A stretch of 64,000 nt of DNA from an uncultured Acetatifactor sp. (GCA_904501885.1 CAJGCP010000003.1:25722-89721), one strand, 5' to 3'. Counted from the stretch's first letter, positions 26,349 through 34,876 are shown. Program-made: numbers and translations. Notes: a model not told the origin generated them from the letters alone.

Positions 26349-26433
26349 AAATAGCGTAGCAGCCATTAAACTGCTACGCTTAAAAAGTCTAACTTTTGGG
26401 GGTCGGTTCAATTTTGGCCAAGCCTTTCCATAT

Positions 26434-27300
26434 TTATTTTTGATATGTCTTGCGGTATGCCTGTGGACTGAGACCAACCTGTTTTTTAAAAATACGGGAA
26501 AAGTAATTTGCCTCGATATAACCTACATTTAAAGCAATATTGCTGATAGGTGTGTTTGTAGAACGTAAAAGAGTTTTTGCGCGGTCAATGCGAATCTTAT
26601 GGATATACTCTGTTAAAGTAATTCCGTGTTTTTGACTGAAGCAGCGGGATGCATACGAGTGATTCACAAAAAATTTGTCCGCTATGCTTTGGGGCGTAAT
26701 GTTATAACTGTAGTTTGCGTTAATGTAGTCCTGCATTAAATATGCAAGCCCCTTATCAGAGCCGGACACTGCGATTTCCGGTGTGAGAAGCTGCTTGTTG
26801 AGCACCTTCGCATCAAAATACATTGAAAGTATTTTTCCGATATTCAACAGATCGTCTTGGGATATCATCGGTAACTGCTCATAGAGGCGAAGCATCTCTT
26901 CTTCGTTTCCGCCTAGGCGTTGCGTACTTTTTTCTACGATATTTTTATAGTTTTCTCCTTGGACACGGCATTGCCCCACGAACAGTACGCCAAGTAGTTC
27001 GTTTTCTAAAAGCAACGGAATCACAAGCTCCTTCATTCCCATATGACATTCAAAGAGAAATGGTTCTTTATATTGCTTTGCAAGGGAGACGGCTTCATTC
27101 CTGTCGCTTTGGTTACAACTTTCCCGCCCGCCGGGAAGCGCACGTGTTCTTTCACAAAACGAGCAATAGTGGCCACAGTTATTTTTTACGCCGTACTGGT
27201 TATAGTGGAAGAAATCGCTAAGGTCGTAGTAGCAGATTCCAACCTTGCTGAGATCGCGAATTGCATTAATTAAAACGGATATTTCGGATATGTTATCCAT
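26434..27300 (-). CDS. AraC-family regulator with PocR-type sensory domain
   Basis: 288 residues. The N-terminal PocR-like domain (residues about 10-160) has cysteines in CGHYCSFCE and ESCNQ, and KELVIPLLLENELLGVLFVGQCR, typical of ligand sensing in propanediol and related regulons. The C-terminal AraC domain has ITPQSIADKFFVNHSYASRCF and ISNIALNVGYIEANYFSRIFKK. It is divergent from the Gfo/Idh gene at 27586, with element B between them, so it is a second candidate to bind that element. Its 3' end abuts the terminator arm beside the IS. Confidence 0.9.
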   Translation of the reverse strand: MDNISEISVLINAIRDLSKVGICYYDLSDFFHYNQYGVKNNCGHYCSFCERTRALPGGRESCNQSDRNEAVSLAKQYKEPFLFECHMGMKELVIPLLLENELLGVLFVGQCRVQGENYKNIVEKSTQRLGGNEEEMLRLYEQLPMISQDDLLNIGKILSMYFDAKVLNKQLLTPEIAVSGSDKGLAYLMQDYINANYSYNITPQSIADKFFVNHSYASRCFSQKHGITLTEYIHKIRIDRAKTLLRSTNTPISNIALNVGYIEANYFSRIFKKQVGLSPQAYRKTYQK

Positions 27301-27441
27301 AAGGCATCACCCCTGATTGATTATAACGCAGGCAGGAATCGCAGTCAATGACGGGGTAAAAAATATGCTAATTCCTGTAAATTTCATACATTTCTTGGAT
27401 GGAAAATAATTGGTATAATATTTCAAATAAAGAGAATGCGC

Positions 27442-27510
27442 ATGTAAAGAATGGGCACTTTTTTGTGAGTATATAGAATTGAATATAAATGAAAAATATC
27501 ATATAATATG
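27442..27510 (+). promoter_or_regulatory. 69-bp regulatory element B with the Gfo/Idh promoter
   Basis: -35 TTGAAT (27479-27484), 17-base spacer, -10 TATAAT (27502-27507), plus the upstream ATGTAAAGAATGGGCAC and GTGAGTATA blocks. Matches element A (18964-19032) at 61 of 69 positions, same strand and same distance between blocks. The shared upstream blocks are candidate AraC-type operator half-sites. Confidence 0.7.
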
Positions 27511-27585
27511 CTTGAGTTGCAGAGATTATGGTGAAAACGGCAACCAGTGGTATGTCGATTAAGATTGATGAAGGAGAATACTATT

Positions 27586-28632
27586 ATGAAAAGAATCAGA
27601 TTAGGTATTATTGGATGCGGAGGCATGTCCAGAACACATGCACAGGGAATTGCAAAATGTACAGATGCGGTAGAGATTACAGCAGTTTGTGATGTTATCA
27701 AAGAGAGAGCGCAGGACACTGCCGATGGATTAGACAGTAATCCTTACGTAACAACCGACTTTAAAACCATGGTAGATTATGTAGATGCGGTGCTTGTAAT
27801 TTTACCGCATGATTTGCATTTTGAATGTGGTATGTTCTTCGCAGACCGCGGAAAGCACATTTTGATGGAGAAGCCTTTGTGTAACACTGAAGAAGAATGT
27901 CTGGCTTTGATTGAAAAATGTGAAGAGCAAAATGTGGTATTGATGTGCGCATATCCGGTTCGTTTCTATCCCGGGCTTTTGAAGCTGAAAGAAATGGTTG
28001 ACAGTGGCGAGTATGGTAAAGTAATGCAGATGTCTATTTGGACCGAGCAGTTGGTAAAGGTGGATTATAACAGATGGATTGGAACTGCCAGAATTGGAGG
28101 TGGTCAGCTGTTCAGCCATGGCTGCCATTACATTGACGTATTGCTTTGGTTCCTGGGTAATCCTGTTATGGGTTCACACATTGGAACGAAGGTGGGCACT
28201 CCTTGGATGATGAGAGAGGGAACCAGTGCTGTCACCATGCTTTTCGAAAACGGAGCCATTGGCTACCATGGTGGCACTTGGGGGGCACGCGGCAGCAAAA
28301 TGCAATATGACTATCAGGTAATGACCGAAAAGGCTTTATTAAACTACGATAGATCAAATAAAGAGATTCGTGTATACAGTAGGGCAGCAGAGCATGTTTC
28401 CGGCAAGGAAAAATCCCAGCAGAATGTGGAAGTGGTATGGCGTGAGGACGAAACATCCAAAAATACGCAGTTTGAACTATTACATTTTGTAGACTGTATT
28501 CTGACAGGGAAAAAACCTATTACCGATGGACGATCCGCACTGCAGAGTTTGCGTGTGATTTGGAAACTATATGATGCAGAGAATCATAAAACCATGGCAG
28601 ATCTGAGAGGTTTGGGTTTGCCCACCGAGTAA
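27586..28632 (+). CDS. Gfo/Idh/MocA family oxidoreductase
   Basis: 348 residues from ATG 27586 with AAGGAG at 27571-27576. The Rossmann motif is LGIIGCGGMSRTH (residues 6-18); EKPLCN lies near 92-97; the C-terminal domain has GGGQLFSHGCHYIDVLLW with the catalytic-region His. Same length as the paralogue at 16874-17920 but clearly diverged. It is the only gene before a strong terminator, driven by element B. Likely oxidises or reduces a sugar acid or cyclitol handled by the neighbouring uronate operon; substrate unknown. Confidence 0.9.
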   Translation: MKRIRLGIIGCGGMSRTHAQGIAKCTDAVEITAVCDVIKERAQDTADGLDSNPYVTTDFKTMVDYVDAVLVILPHDLHFECGMFFADRGKHILMEKPLCNTEEECLALIEKCEEQNVVLMCAYPVRFYPGLLKLKEMVDSGEYGKVMQMSIWTEQLVKVDYNRWIGTARIGGGQLFSHGCHYIDVLLWFLGNPVMGSHIGTKVGTPWMMREGTSAVTMLFENGAIGYHGGTWGARGSKMQYDYQVMTEKALLNYDRSNKEIRVYSRAAEHVSGKEKSQQNVEVVWREDETSKNTQFELLHFVDCILTGKKPITDGRSALQSLRVIWKLYDAENHKTMADLRGLGLPTE

Positions 28633-28651
28633 ATGTGTTGCCTACTCTCCC

Positions 28652-28691
28652 AAAATGTTCCAGCCGCAGAAGCGGTTGGAACATTTTTTAG
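28652..28691 (+). terminator. Rho-independent terminator after the second Gfo/Idh gene
   Basis: AAAATGTTCCAGCCGC, loop AGAA, GCGGTTGGAACATTTTTT. A perfect stem of about 16 bp with a T run. Confidence 0.95.
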
Positions 28692-28916
28692 TGTGTGCAT
28701 AGTGGCAAAAACATGAGATAGTAAACTGGGACATATGTTATCTCATCCATGGAGACATACATAAGAAGAAAGGACATCCCCAAATAAGGTAAAAATTATG
28801 CTAACACAGGTCAACAAAGTACATAGGCAATTGGTGACACATCAATTATAATAAACACATGTTTTGCGGGAATGCAAAACAACGGTTTGGCGCCAAAATG
28901 TAAGGAGGAATGCAAT
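28692..28916 (+). promoter_or_regulatory. Leader region of the ferredoxin/FAD oxidoreductase operon
   Basis: 225 bases without a gene. It contains an 8-bp inverted repeat ATGAGATA (28713-28720) / TATCTCAT (28739-28746), a candidate operator, and a TATAAT (28847-28852) with no good -35 at the right distance, suggesting activator dependence. GTTTTGC/GCAAAAC (28861-28880) forms a small hairpin before the ribosome site. Confidence 0.4.
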
Positions 28917-29102
28917 ATGGCTAAATACGAAGTTGCACAAGGGTGTACCTGGTGCGGAACATGTCTCTATGAGTGTCCGGTAGGAGCAATCACTCTGGAA
29001 CCGGGTGGTGCAAGAATCAATCCCGATATTTGTATTGGCTGCGGACGTTGCATGAGAAACTGTGCATCCGAAGCAATTGTTGAAAGGAGAGAAGACAAAT
29101 AA
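28917..29102 (+). CDS. Small 2[4Fe-4S] ferredoxin
   Basis: 61 residues from ATG 28917, chosen because AAGGAGG lies 8 bases upstream. Two cluster motifs are present: C-x2-C-x3-C-x3-CP (GCTWCGTCLYECPV, with a Trp after the first Cys) and the second at ICIGCGRCMRNCA. It should pass single electrons in the cytoplasm. Its stop overlaps the start of the FAD oxidoreductase by one base, so the two are co-translated and probably work together. Confidence 0.93.
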   Translation: MAKYEVAQGCTWCGTCLYECPVGAITLEPGGARINPDICIGCGRCMRNCASEAIVERREDK

Positions 29103-30661
29103 TGATATCTGTAAACAATATTCCAGCTGATATTCAGGTTGTTGATGAATATGACGTAGTAGTGGTAGGCGGTGGTGTGGCCGGTGTCGGCGCGGCGATG
29201 GCCTGCGGTAAGAGAGGGTACAAAACAATTATTATTGAAGCAACTTCCGCACTTGGCGGACTTGCGACGATGGGGCTTGTTAACATTCCCTTGGATTTCG
29301 TATCCGGTCTTGGTACAGAGATGCTGCAAGAACTGGATTCTATGAATGGACATTGGCATAGAAATACTGATCCCGAGAAGCATAAACTGGTTCTGGACAG
29401 AATGATTAAGAAATACAACTGTGATGTATTATTGGTAACTCAGGTGGTTGATTCCATCATGGATGGCGACACCATCAAGGGTGTGGTGATTCAGACCAAG
29501 CAGGGGAGAAAAGCCATCCTCGCTAAGGGTGTAATCGATGCTTCCGGTGATTCTGATGCGGCCTACTATGCAGGCGCAGAGGTAATGGTAGGTCGTGAAG
29601 AAGATCATATGAGCCAGGCGTGTTCTCTGGAGTTTACACTGGCAGGTGTAGATTGGGATAAATATGTGGAATCTGATTTGAAGAAGAATGATCCCAGATG
29701 GGTAGCTAAGATTGAAACGGATCTTGCCAGTGGTGTACTTGCTTATGAATCTGATAACCATCTGAACTGGATCACTCATGTGCCCGGCAGACCTGAGCAC
29801 TGTGGTATGGATGAAGTAAGTATTTGTTTCGTCCATTCCAGAAACTGCTATCCTACAGAGAATAAGGATCTTACCCGCATGTATCTGGAAGGAAGAGAGC
29901 AGGCGCATATGCTGGCTGATTATATCAAAGCTACAGTACCCGGATTTGAGAACTCTTATCTGGCAACCACAGGTTCTCTTCTTGGTGTAAGAGAAAGCCG
30001 TCGTATCGTTGGTGAGTATATCTTAACTGCAAGAGATTTGGCTTCTCTGGCTAAGCATGATGATGTTGTAACCATTTCCAGTCATGGCTATGATATACAC
30101 AACTTTACTGATACCGGTAATGTAAAGTGGGCCCCTATGGAGATCAATGGTGAACTGAAATATGTAATCTGTAATGCTGGCGGCTTTGGCACCACAACCA
30201 TGCCTCCCAATAATGCGGAGGTAGTTAACTACAAGGGGCAGAATGTATATGAAGCAGAGTTCGAGCCCGGTGGATTCTATGATATCCCTTACAGATGTCT
30301 GGTTCCCATAAGAGTTGAGAATCTGTTAGTAGCAGGTAGAAACCTGTCTTCTGATGTTTATGCACAGTCCGGTGCCAGATTGATTATGGCCTGCTTTACC
30401 ATGGGTGAGGCTGCAGGTACTGCTATGGCTATCAGCCTTGCTCAGGGCATCACCCCCAGACTGGTTGACAGAGTTGATTTGCAGAAAGAGCTGATCGCCA
30501 ATAAGGTAAATATCGGTCAGAGAGCAAGACAGATTCCCGGCATTGACCTGAAGGATATTACTTTTGAGGATAAATATAATGCGAATGGTGAAACTGCTGC
30601 ACAGCGCACCAAGGCTGTTGTGGAGCAGGGAACCTTGAAGTTCGTATTAGGTAACAAGTAA
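29102..30661 (+). CDS. FAD-dependent oxidoreductase (FAD_oxidored type)
   Basis: 519 residues. The dinucleotide fold is VVVVGGGVAGVGAA (about 17-30), followed by E at the end of the second strand (IIIEATSALGG). The middle has GVIDASGDSDAAY and the C-terminus VAGRNLSSDVYAQSGARLIMACFTMGEAAGTA, the family's FAD-closing motif. Homologues sit in many carbohydrate clusters of anaerobes with unknown substrates. Here it overlaps a ferredoxin gene by one base, suggesting ferredoxin as electron partner. The substrate is likely a sugar-derived polyol or acid, by context only. Confidence 0.88.
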   Translation: MISVNNIPADIQVVDEYDVVVVGGGVAGVGAAMACGKRGYKTIIIEATSALGGLATMGLVNIPLDFVSGLGTEMLQELDSMNGHWHRNTDPEKHKLVLDRMIKKYNCDVLLVTQVVDSIMDGDTIKGVVIQTKQGRKAILAKGVIDASGDSDAAYYAGAEVMVGREEDHMSQACSLEFTLAGVDWDKYVESDLKKNDPRWVAKIETDLASGVLAYESDNHLNWITHVPGRPEHCGMDEVSICFVHSRNCYPTENKDLTRMYLEGREQAHMLADYIKATVPGFENSYLATTGSLLGVRESRRIVGEYILTARDLASLAKHDDVVTISSHGYDIHNFTDTGNVKWAPMEINGELKYVICNAGGFGTTTMPPNNAEVVNYKGQNVYEAEFEPGGFYDIPYRCLVPIRVENLLVAGRNLSSDVYAQSGARLIMACFTMGEAAGTAMAISLAQGITPRLVDRVDLQKELIANKVNIGQRARQIPGIDLKDITFEDKYNANGETAAQRTKAVVEQGTLKFVLGNK

Positions 30662-30726
30662 ATTGTATCATTACATAGAATGATAATAAAATTAGTTATA
30701 GCCAAGAGGTGACAGGCTAAATCACA

Positions 30727-31488
30727 CTAAAGCTGATAGGTCTTTTTCTTATTAGCGTATTCGGTAGGGGTCTGCCCAGTCTTTTTCTTGAATATTCTGC
30801 AGAAGTGATACACGTTGGTAAAACCACAATCCTTTGCAATTGCCGTAATGGTAAAAGGTGTATTAATAAGCATCTGCTTGGCTTTTCGTATTCTCAGATC
30901 CAGAATAAACTGCTTTGGTGTAGTGCTGTAGAGGGTATGGAAAAGTTCACGCAAGTAGGTTTCGCTGATGTTAATTTGATTTGCTAAAGTTAAATTGGAA
31001 AGCTCTGGGTCGGATATGTTTAGCTCGATATAGCGAATAACACTCTTCAGACGATTTGAGCGGAACATACTTTGAGACGAAATTTCGTGCAGTAATTCAT
31101 AAAAAGCACTGTGAATGATGAGACGACTACTTTTGTATAGGAAATGGGTGCTGATGGTTTCGTAAAGCGAAATACAGGCTTGAAAATTCTGTATGGGTAG
31201 AACCAGAATTTCATCGAGGCATAGATTTTCGCACTCAAAATTGATCAGAGGGAAACGCCCATTCTTGTTGACGCTAAAGGAGTATGATCCGCCTTTCGGC
31301 AGTATGACTACATTATTATGGTTTTCAATATACTTTTTCCCGCCCATGTTGTATGTGATCTGACCTTCATAACAGAATGATAAGCCGAATTCCTGTCGGT
31401 TTGTTATCTCGACAGTCTTGCCCTCCTGGGAATGGACAATGCGTGGCGGGAATACCTGGTTTATGGTGAGATTTTCTAAAAAATTCAT
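30727..31488 (-). CDS. AraC-family transcriptional regulator
   Basis: 253 residues. The N-terminal cupin-like domain (FGLSFCYEGQITYNMGGKKY, VVILPKGGSYSFSV) precedes the AraC HTH domain (LTLANQINISETYLRELFHTLY; ITAIAKDCGFTNVYHFCRIFKKKTG). It is divergent from the SDR/DHQase-like/esterase operon starting at 31651 and convergent with the FAD oxidoreductase gene, so it most likely controls the 31651-34710 operon. Third AraC-type regulator in 13 kb. Confidence 0.9.
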   Translation of the reverse strand: MNFLENLTINQVFPPRIVHSQEGKTVEITNRQEFGLSFCYEGQITYNMGGKKYIENHNNVVILPKGGSYSFSVNKNGRFPLINFECENLCLDEILVLPIQNFQACISLYETISTHFLYKSSRLIIHSAFYELLHEISSQSMFRSNRLKSVIRYIELNISDPELSNLTLANQINISETYLRELFHTLYSTTPKQFILDLRIRKAKQMLINTPFTITAIAKDCGFTNVYHFCRIFKKKTGQTPTEYANKKKTYQL

Positions 31489-31597
31489 ATTTGCACCTCT
31501 GATGATTTAGTCAATTTTATCATATCACATTTCGCATATAAAGGGAAATGTTTAAAATTTTAGCATCAAAAAGGTTAAAGAGACGTCGTTTGTGCCA

Positions 31598-31627
31598 TTG
31601 CGGAACATAGATAGTAGTGTCTATAAT
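31598..31627 (+). promoter_or_regulatory. Promoter of the 31.6-34.7 kb operon
   Basis: TTGCGG (31598-31603), 18-base spacer, TATAAT (31622-31627), 23 bases before the first ATG. Divergent from the AraC gene. Confidence 0.6.
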
Positions 31628-31650
31628 TGTCAAAAAGGAGGTTGAGATAT

Positions 31651-32412
31651 ATGAATTATTTGGGTAAAGTGGCCATTGTCACGGGCGCCGCTTCCGGCAT
31701 GGGCTTACTTTTTTCGCAGAATTTCACTTCATTGGGCGGTAATGTTTTGATGTGTGATGTGAATGAAACTGCTCTAGCAACAATAGTAGAAGAGCTAAAT
31801 GCCAAAAACCTTGGAAAGGCTGTGGGCGTCGTATGTGATATACGGGACTATGCACAGGTATCTGCCGCCTGCGATAGAGCTGTCGCAGAATGGGGGAGCA
31901 TTGATATCGTGGTAAACTTCGCAGGAGGTACCGCATTCAGAGTGCTGAAAGTAGACGCAAAGAAATATCCGGAGTTCCCGGATGTCCCCATCGATGTTTA
32001 TGACTGGGGAATTGATGTCAATCTGAAGGGCCCGTTCTATTTTGCACATGCAGCATTGAAACAGATGCGAGAGCAGAAAAGCGGACTAATCGTTAATATA
32101 GGGTCCATTACAGGTGCAGAAGGCAGCAGATACGGGATGGATTATTCAACGTCCAAAGCCGGTCTAATGTATGGCCTGACAAAGTCGATTGCGCAGTATG
32201 GGGCTAAGTATGGTATTCGATGCGTTTGCGTGTCTCCGGGACCGGTACTAACAAGGCCGGATATGGCTAAGATGAAAACCCTGGTGGGCAGAGCTGCAGA
32301 GCCGCAGGAGATTGTGGATTTAATTCTTTTTATTGCCTCTGAAAAGGGACAATTCATTAATGGTGAAAATATTATGATAGATGGTGGAAGAAACGCCATG
32401 AATAGAGGGTAG
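31651..32412 (+). CDS. SDR-family oxidoreductase
   Basis: 253 residues from ATG 31651 with AAAGGAGG upstream. Cofactor motif VTGAASGMG (residues 10-18), acidic residue in LMCDVNET suggesting NAD preference, NFAGG near 88, Ser in IVNIGSITG, YSTSKAG as the Tyr-Lys pair, and the end IMIDGGRNA. First gene of a four-gene operon with a DHQase-I-like protein, an SGNH esterase and another SDR. It probably oxidises a sugar-acid or polyol intermediate; the exact substrate is not evident. Confidence 0.88.
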   Translation: MNYLGKVAIVTGAASGMGLLFSQNFTSLGGNVLMCDVNETALATIVEELNAKNLGKAVGVVCDIRDYAQVSAACDRAVAEWGSIDIVVNFAGGTAFRVLKVDAKKYPEFPDVPIDVYDWGIDVNLKGPFYFAHAALKQMREQKSGLIVNIGSITGAEGSRYGMDYSTSKAGLMYGLTKSIAQYGAKYGIRCVCVSPGPVLTRPDMAKMKTLVGRAAEPQEIVDLILFIASEKGQFINGENIMIDGGRNAMNRG

Positions 32413-32417
32413 GTTTA

Positions 32418-33173
32418 ATGGAAAAGACATTTTTAGGGCGCGAGAGAGCGCTACTTACAGTTATTTTACAATGCGAGGCGCCGGAGGTTGCAATAGGGCG
32501 GATCCGAAATGCTTTGTACCAGGGAGCGGATGCTTTTGGACTACAGGTAGAGTCACTAAAACCTGAGTACCATAACCCGGAAACGATTCGGCGGATTATT
32601 GGTGAAATGAAGGATAAGCCCTGCTATGTCACATACTACCGCAGGCATAATAATGCTGGGCGTACGGATGATGAATTGGCAGATGGGCTCATCATGCTGG
32701 CAGAAAATGGAGCCACCCTTTGCGACGTTATGGGTGATATGTTTTGCAGACACGAACAAGAGCTGACAGAAGACGAAACCGCCATACAAAAGCAGATGCA
32801 GTTGATTGATAAGTTGCATGGCATGGGCAAGGAAGTGCTGATGTCATCGCATGTTTTTCATTTTGAGCCAGCAGAACGCGTTCTGGAAATAGCATTGGAA
32901 CAGAAGAGAAGAGGCGCTGATATTATTAAAATCGTTACAGGTGCCGGCACAATGGAGCAGCAGATTGAGAACCTCAGGATTACAGATTTATTAAAACGTG
33001 AATTGGGCGCACCATTTTTATTTCTGTCCGGCGGCGAGTGCAGTCTGCATCGAAGACTGGGGATGCATTTGGGATGCTGCATGAGTCTTTGTGTCTACGA
33101 GCATGATGTCAATTCCACATCGAGTCAACCTTTACTTCGTACGATGAAGACGGTTCGTGATGATTTGTTCTGA
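32418..33173 (+). CDS. Type I 3-dehydroquinate dehydratase-like protein
   Basis: 251 residues. Family features: an N-terminal TIM-barrel strand (ALLTVILQCEAP), ADAFGLQVESL, a catalytic-region His in SSHVFHFEP (canonical enzymes have S-H-D-F) and the Schiff-base Lys in ADIIKIVTGA (about residue 172). The usual substrate-binding EMR/R-S motifs are weak. It lies in a sugar operon between two SDR genes rather than with shikimate genes, so it may act on another keto acid as a dehydratase or aldolase. A true aroD role is possible but less likely. Confidence 0.7.
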   Translation: MEKTFLGRERALLTVILQCEAPEVAIGRIRNALYQGADAFGLQVESLKPEYHNPETIRRIIGEMKDKPCYVTYYRRHNNAGRTDDELADGLIMLAENGATLCDVMGDMFCRHEQELTEDETAIQKQMQLIDKLHGMGKEVLMSSHVFHFEPAERVLEIALEQKRRGADIIKIVTGAGTMEQQIENLRITDLLKRELGAPFLFLSGGECSLHRRLGMHLGCCMSLCVYEHDVNSTSSQPLLRTMKTVRDDLF

Positions 33174-33195
33174 GAGATTAACTATAGGAGAAAAA

Positions 33196-33948
33196 ATGAT
33201 ACATTCGTTTCTATTGATAGGACAATCGAATATGGCAGGACGAGGTTATCTGCACGAGGCAGTGGAGGTTGACAACAGCCATATAAAAGTATTGAGAAAC
33301 GGTCGTTGGGTGAAAATGTTTCGTCCCATCAATCCGGACCGTAGTTTTTCGGGCGTAAGCTTGGGAGAACGCTTTGCTGAGCGGTATGCCCAAAAGTACG
33401 ATGTGGATGTGGGATTAATATGCTGTGCTGATGGGGGGACAAAAATAGGGCAATGGCAGCCCGGAGAAATTTTGTTGGATCATGCCATTTATCAGGCGCA
33501 GTTAGCATCAAGAACATCCACGATAGCAGGTGTTCTGTGGCATCAGGGTGAATCTGATTGTAGCGACCCATTGCTGCGCGCAAACTATGAACAAGGTTTC
33601 TTGCGCATCATGGATGAACTGAAAAATAAGTTGGACTTACATGATGTCCCGTTCCTGATAGGAGGACTGGGCGATTATTTGGTCGATTATGCCGGCGCCG
33701 ACTGCAGAGGTTATCGTGAAATAAATGAGACATTAGAAAGAATAGCGCAAAATAATCCACTGACCGGGTTTGTAACGGCAGAGGGGCTTACGCCAAATCC
33801 TGACAATCTTCATTTTTCGGCACAGTCTTTGTACGAGTTTGGAAACAGATATTTTGAGGTTTTTGAGCAAGTCAGGAATTCAAAGAAGGTTTTTCATGAG
33901 AAGGACACGAAAAACGCTGCAATTCAAAGCGGAATGGAACTATTGTGA
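33196..33948 (+). CDS. SGNH-type carbohydrate esterase (sialate O-acetylesterase-like)
   Basis: 250 residues from ATG 33196 (TAGGAG upstream; an earlier start at 33157 overlaps the previous gene). The nucleophile Ser is in LLIGQSNMAGRG (residue about 10), WHQGESD is the block-III-like motif, and PDNLHFS holds the catalytic Asp-x-x-His. This pattern is that of the SASA/CE6 group, which removes acetyl groups from sugars. No signal peptide, so it deacetylates imported sugars. The C-terminal 25 residues are Lys-rich and not conserved. Confidence 0.85.
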   Translation: MIHSFLLIGQSNMAGRGYLHEAVEVDNSHIKVLRNGRWVKMFRPINPDRSFSGVSLGERFAERYAQKYDVDVGLICCADGGTKIGQWQPGEILLDHAIYQAQLASRTSTIAGVLWHQGESDCSDPLLRANYEQGFLRIMDELKNKLDLHDVPFLIGGLGDYLVDYAGADCRGYREINETLERIAQNNPLTGFVTAEGLTPNPDNLHFSAQSLYEFGNRYFEVFEQVRNSKKVFHEKDTKNAAIQSGMELL

Positions 33949-33987
33949 TTCATAAGATAGAGATTATTTATAAAGGAGAGAAAAGAT

Positions 33988-34710
33988 ATGAATTTTAGCG
34001 GAAAGACAGCCTTTATCACAGGAGCTGCAAGAGGAATTGGAAAAGCCATTGCCGTGAAAATGGCACAAAAAGGTGCAAATGTAGTAATCAGTGACATTCT
34101 TGAGGAACAGTTAGAGCAGACAGCAGTTGAAATTGCAAAATATGGCAATAAAGTAAAAAGCATAGTTTTGGATATTTCTGACGAAGACGCTGTAAGGGCA
34201 GCAATGGCGGATTCTATTCAGGAATTTGGTCAGATACATATCCTTGTCAATAATGCCGGCATATATCGCGGTGGAAATTTTGTAGAGTCAAAATCAGAGG
34301 AGTGGAAACAGACCTTTGACATAAACGTTTTGGGAAGTATGTATACCACGCACGCTGTTTTGCCCAATATGATAGAAAATAGTTACGGAAGAATCGTAAA
34401 TATAGGTTCTGTGGCAGGGGTTTATGGAATCAGCTTTTTCGTGGATTATTCTGCGTCAAAAGGTGCAATCATCAGCTTCACAAAGGCTTTGTCGAAGGTA
34501 GTTGCAGATAAAGGGATTACCGTAAACTGTGTGTCTCCCGGTAGTATCGAGGTAAAAGGCAGAGAAAATACGATGACCGAGCTCTCGTATATTGGTAGAG
34601 CGGGTACACCGGAGGAACTTGCAAATGCTGTGCTGTTTGCTGCCAGCGAGGAGGCAAGTTATATGACGGGTCAGAATATCATTGTTGATGGTAGTCGTAA
34701 AAAAATATAA
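33988..34710 (+). CDS. SDR-family oxidoreductase (FabG-like)
   Basis: 240 residues. Motifs: ITGAARGIGKA (residues 10-20), SDILEE with Asp favouring NAD, NNAGIYRGG, INVLGSMY, IVNIGSVAG with catalytic Ser, YSASKGA with Tyr-Lys, and the end IIVDGSRKK. Last gene of the operon, 39 bases after the esterase and before a strong terminator. It could reverse or complete the reaction of the SDR at 31651; FabG-type names are common but fatty-acid synthesis is unlikely in this context. Confidence 0.88.
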   Translation: MNFSGKTAFITGAARGIGKAIAVKMAQKGANVVISDILEEQLEQTAVEIAKYGNKVKSIVLDISDEDAVRAAMADSIQEFGQIHILVNNAGIYRGGNFVESKSEEWKQTFDINVLGSMYTTHAVLPNMIENSYGRIVNIGSVAGVYGISFFVDYSASKGAIISFTKALSKVVADKGITVNCVSPGSIEVKGRENTMTELSYIGRAGTPEELANAVLFAASEEASYMTGQNIIVDGSRKKI

Positions 34711-34750
34711 CAGCTGGAAATTATGAAGAAACTGTAAAGAGTAGTTTGAT

Positions 34751-34803
34751 AACACATCCGCAGATGCCTTTTAGTCAAAGGCATCCGCAGATGTGTTTTT
34801 TGA
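34751..34803 (+). terminator. Rho-independent terminator of the SDR/esterase operon
   Basis: AACACATCCGCAGATGCCTTT, short loop, AAAGGCATCCGCAGATGTG, then TTTTTT. Two symmetric C-A mismatches interrupt an otherwise long stem. Confidence 0.93.
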
Positions 34804-34846
34804 TTCATGGCAATATTGTATACCAACAGGATAAAGCAGTATTTTC

Positions 34847-34876
34847 TTTACAAACAAATACAAGGAGAGTTATAAT
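34847..34876 (+). promoter_or_regulatory. Promoter of the MATE gene
   Basis: TTTACA (34847-34852), 18-base spacer, TATAAT (34871-34876), 60 bases before the ATG. Confidence 0.6.

Larger units (their letters stand above)
24868..26410 (+). mobile_element. Intact IS3-family insertion sequence, 1543 bp
   Basis: Perfect 25-bp terminal inverted repeats: TGAACCGACCCCCAAAAGTT... at 24868-24892 and its exact complement at 26386-26410. The 3-bp ATT at 24865-24867 and 26411-26413 is the probable target duplication. Two frames, orfA (phase 1) and orfB (phase -1), overlap around an A6 run at 25459-25464, the standard IS3 arrangement. Two HTH-like repeats in OrfA suggest the IS150 subgroup. Perfect ends and open frames suggest recent arrival. 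Confidence 0.95.
24851..26427. terminator. Convergent terminator hairpin split by an IS insertion
   Basis: AAAAGGCTTGGCC (24851-24863) just after the GH39 stop and GGCCAAGCCTTT (26416-26427) just before the end of the AraC/PocR gene are perfect complements. They are separated only by the IS (24868-26410) and a few loop bases. With the IS and one ATT copy removed they form a 12-bp GC-rich stem with loop GATTTT, flanked by T-rich and A-rich tracts, as in a bidirectional terminator. Confidence 0.8.
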
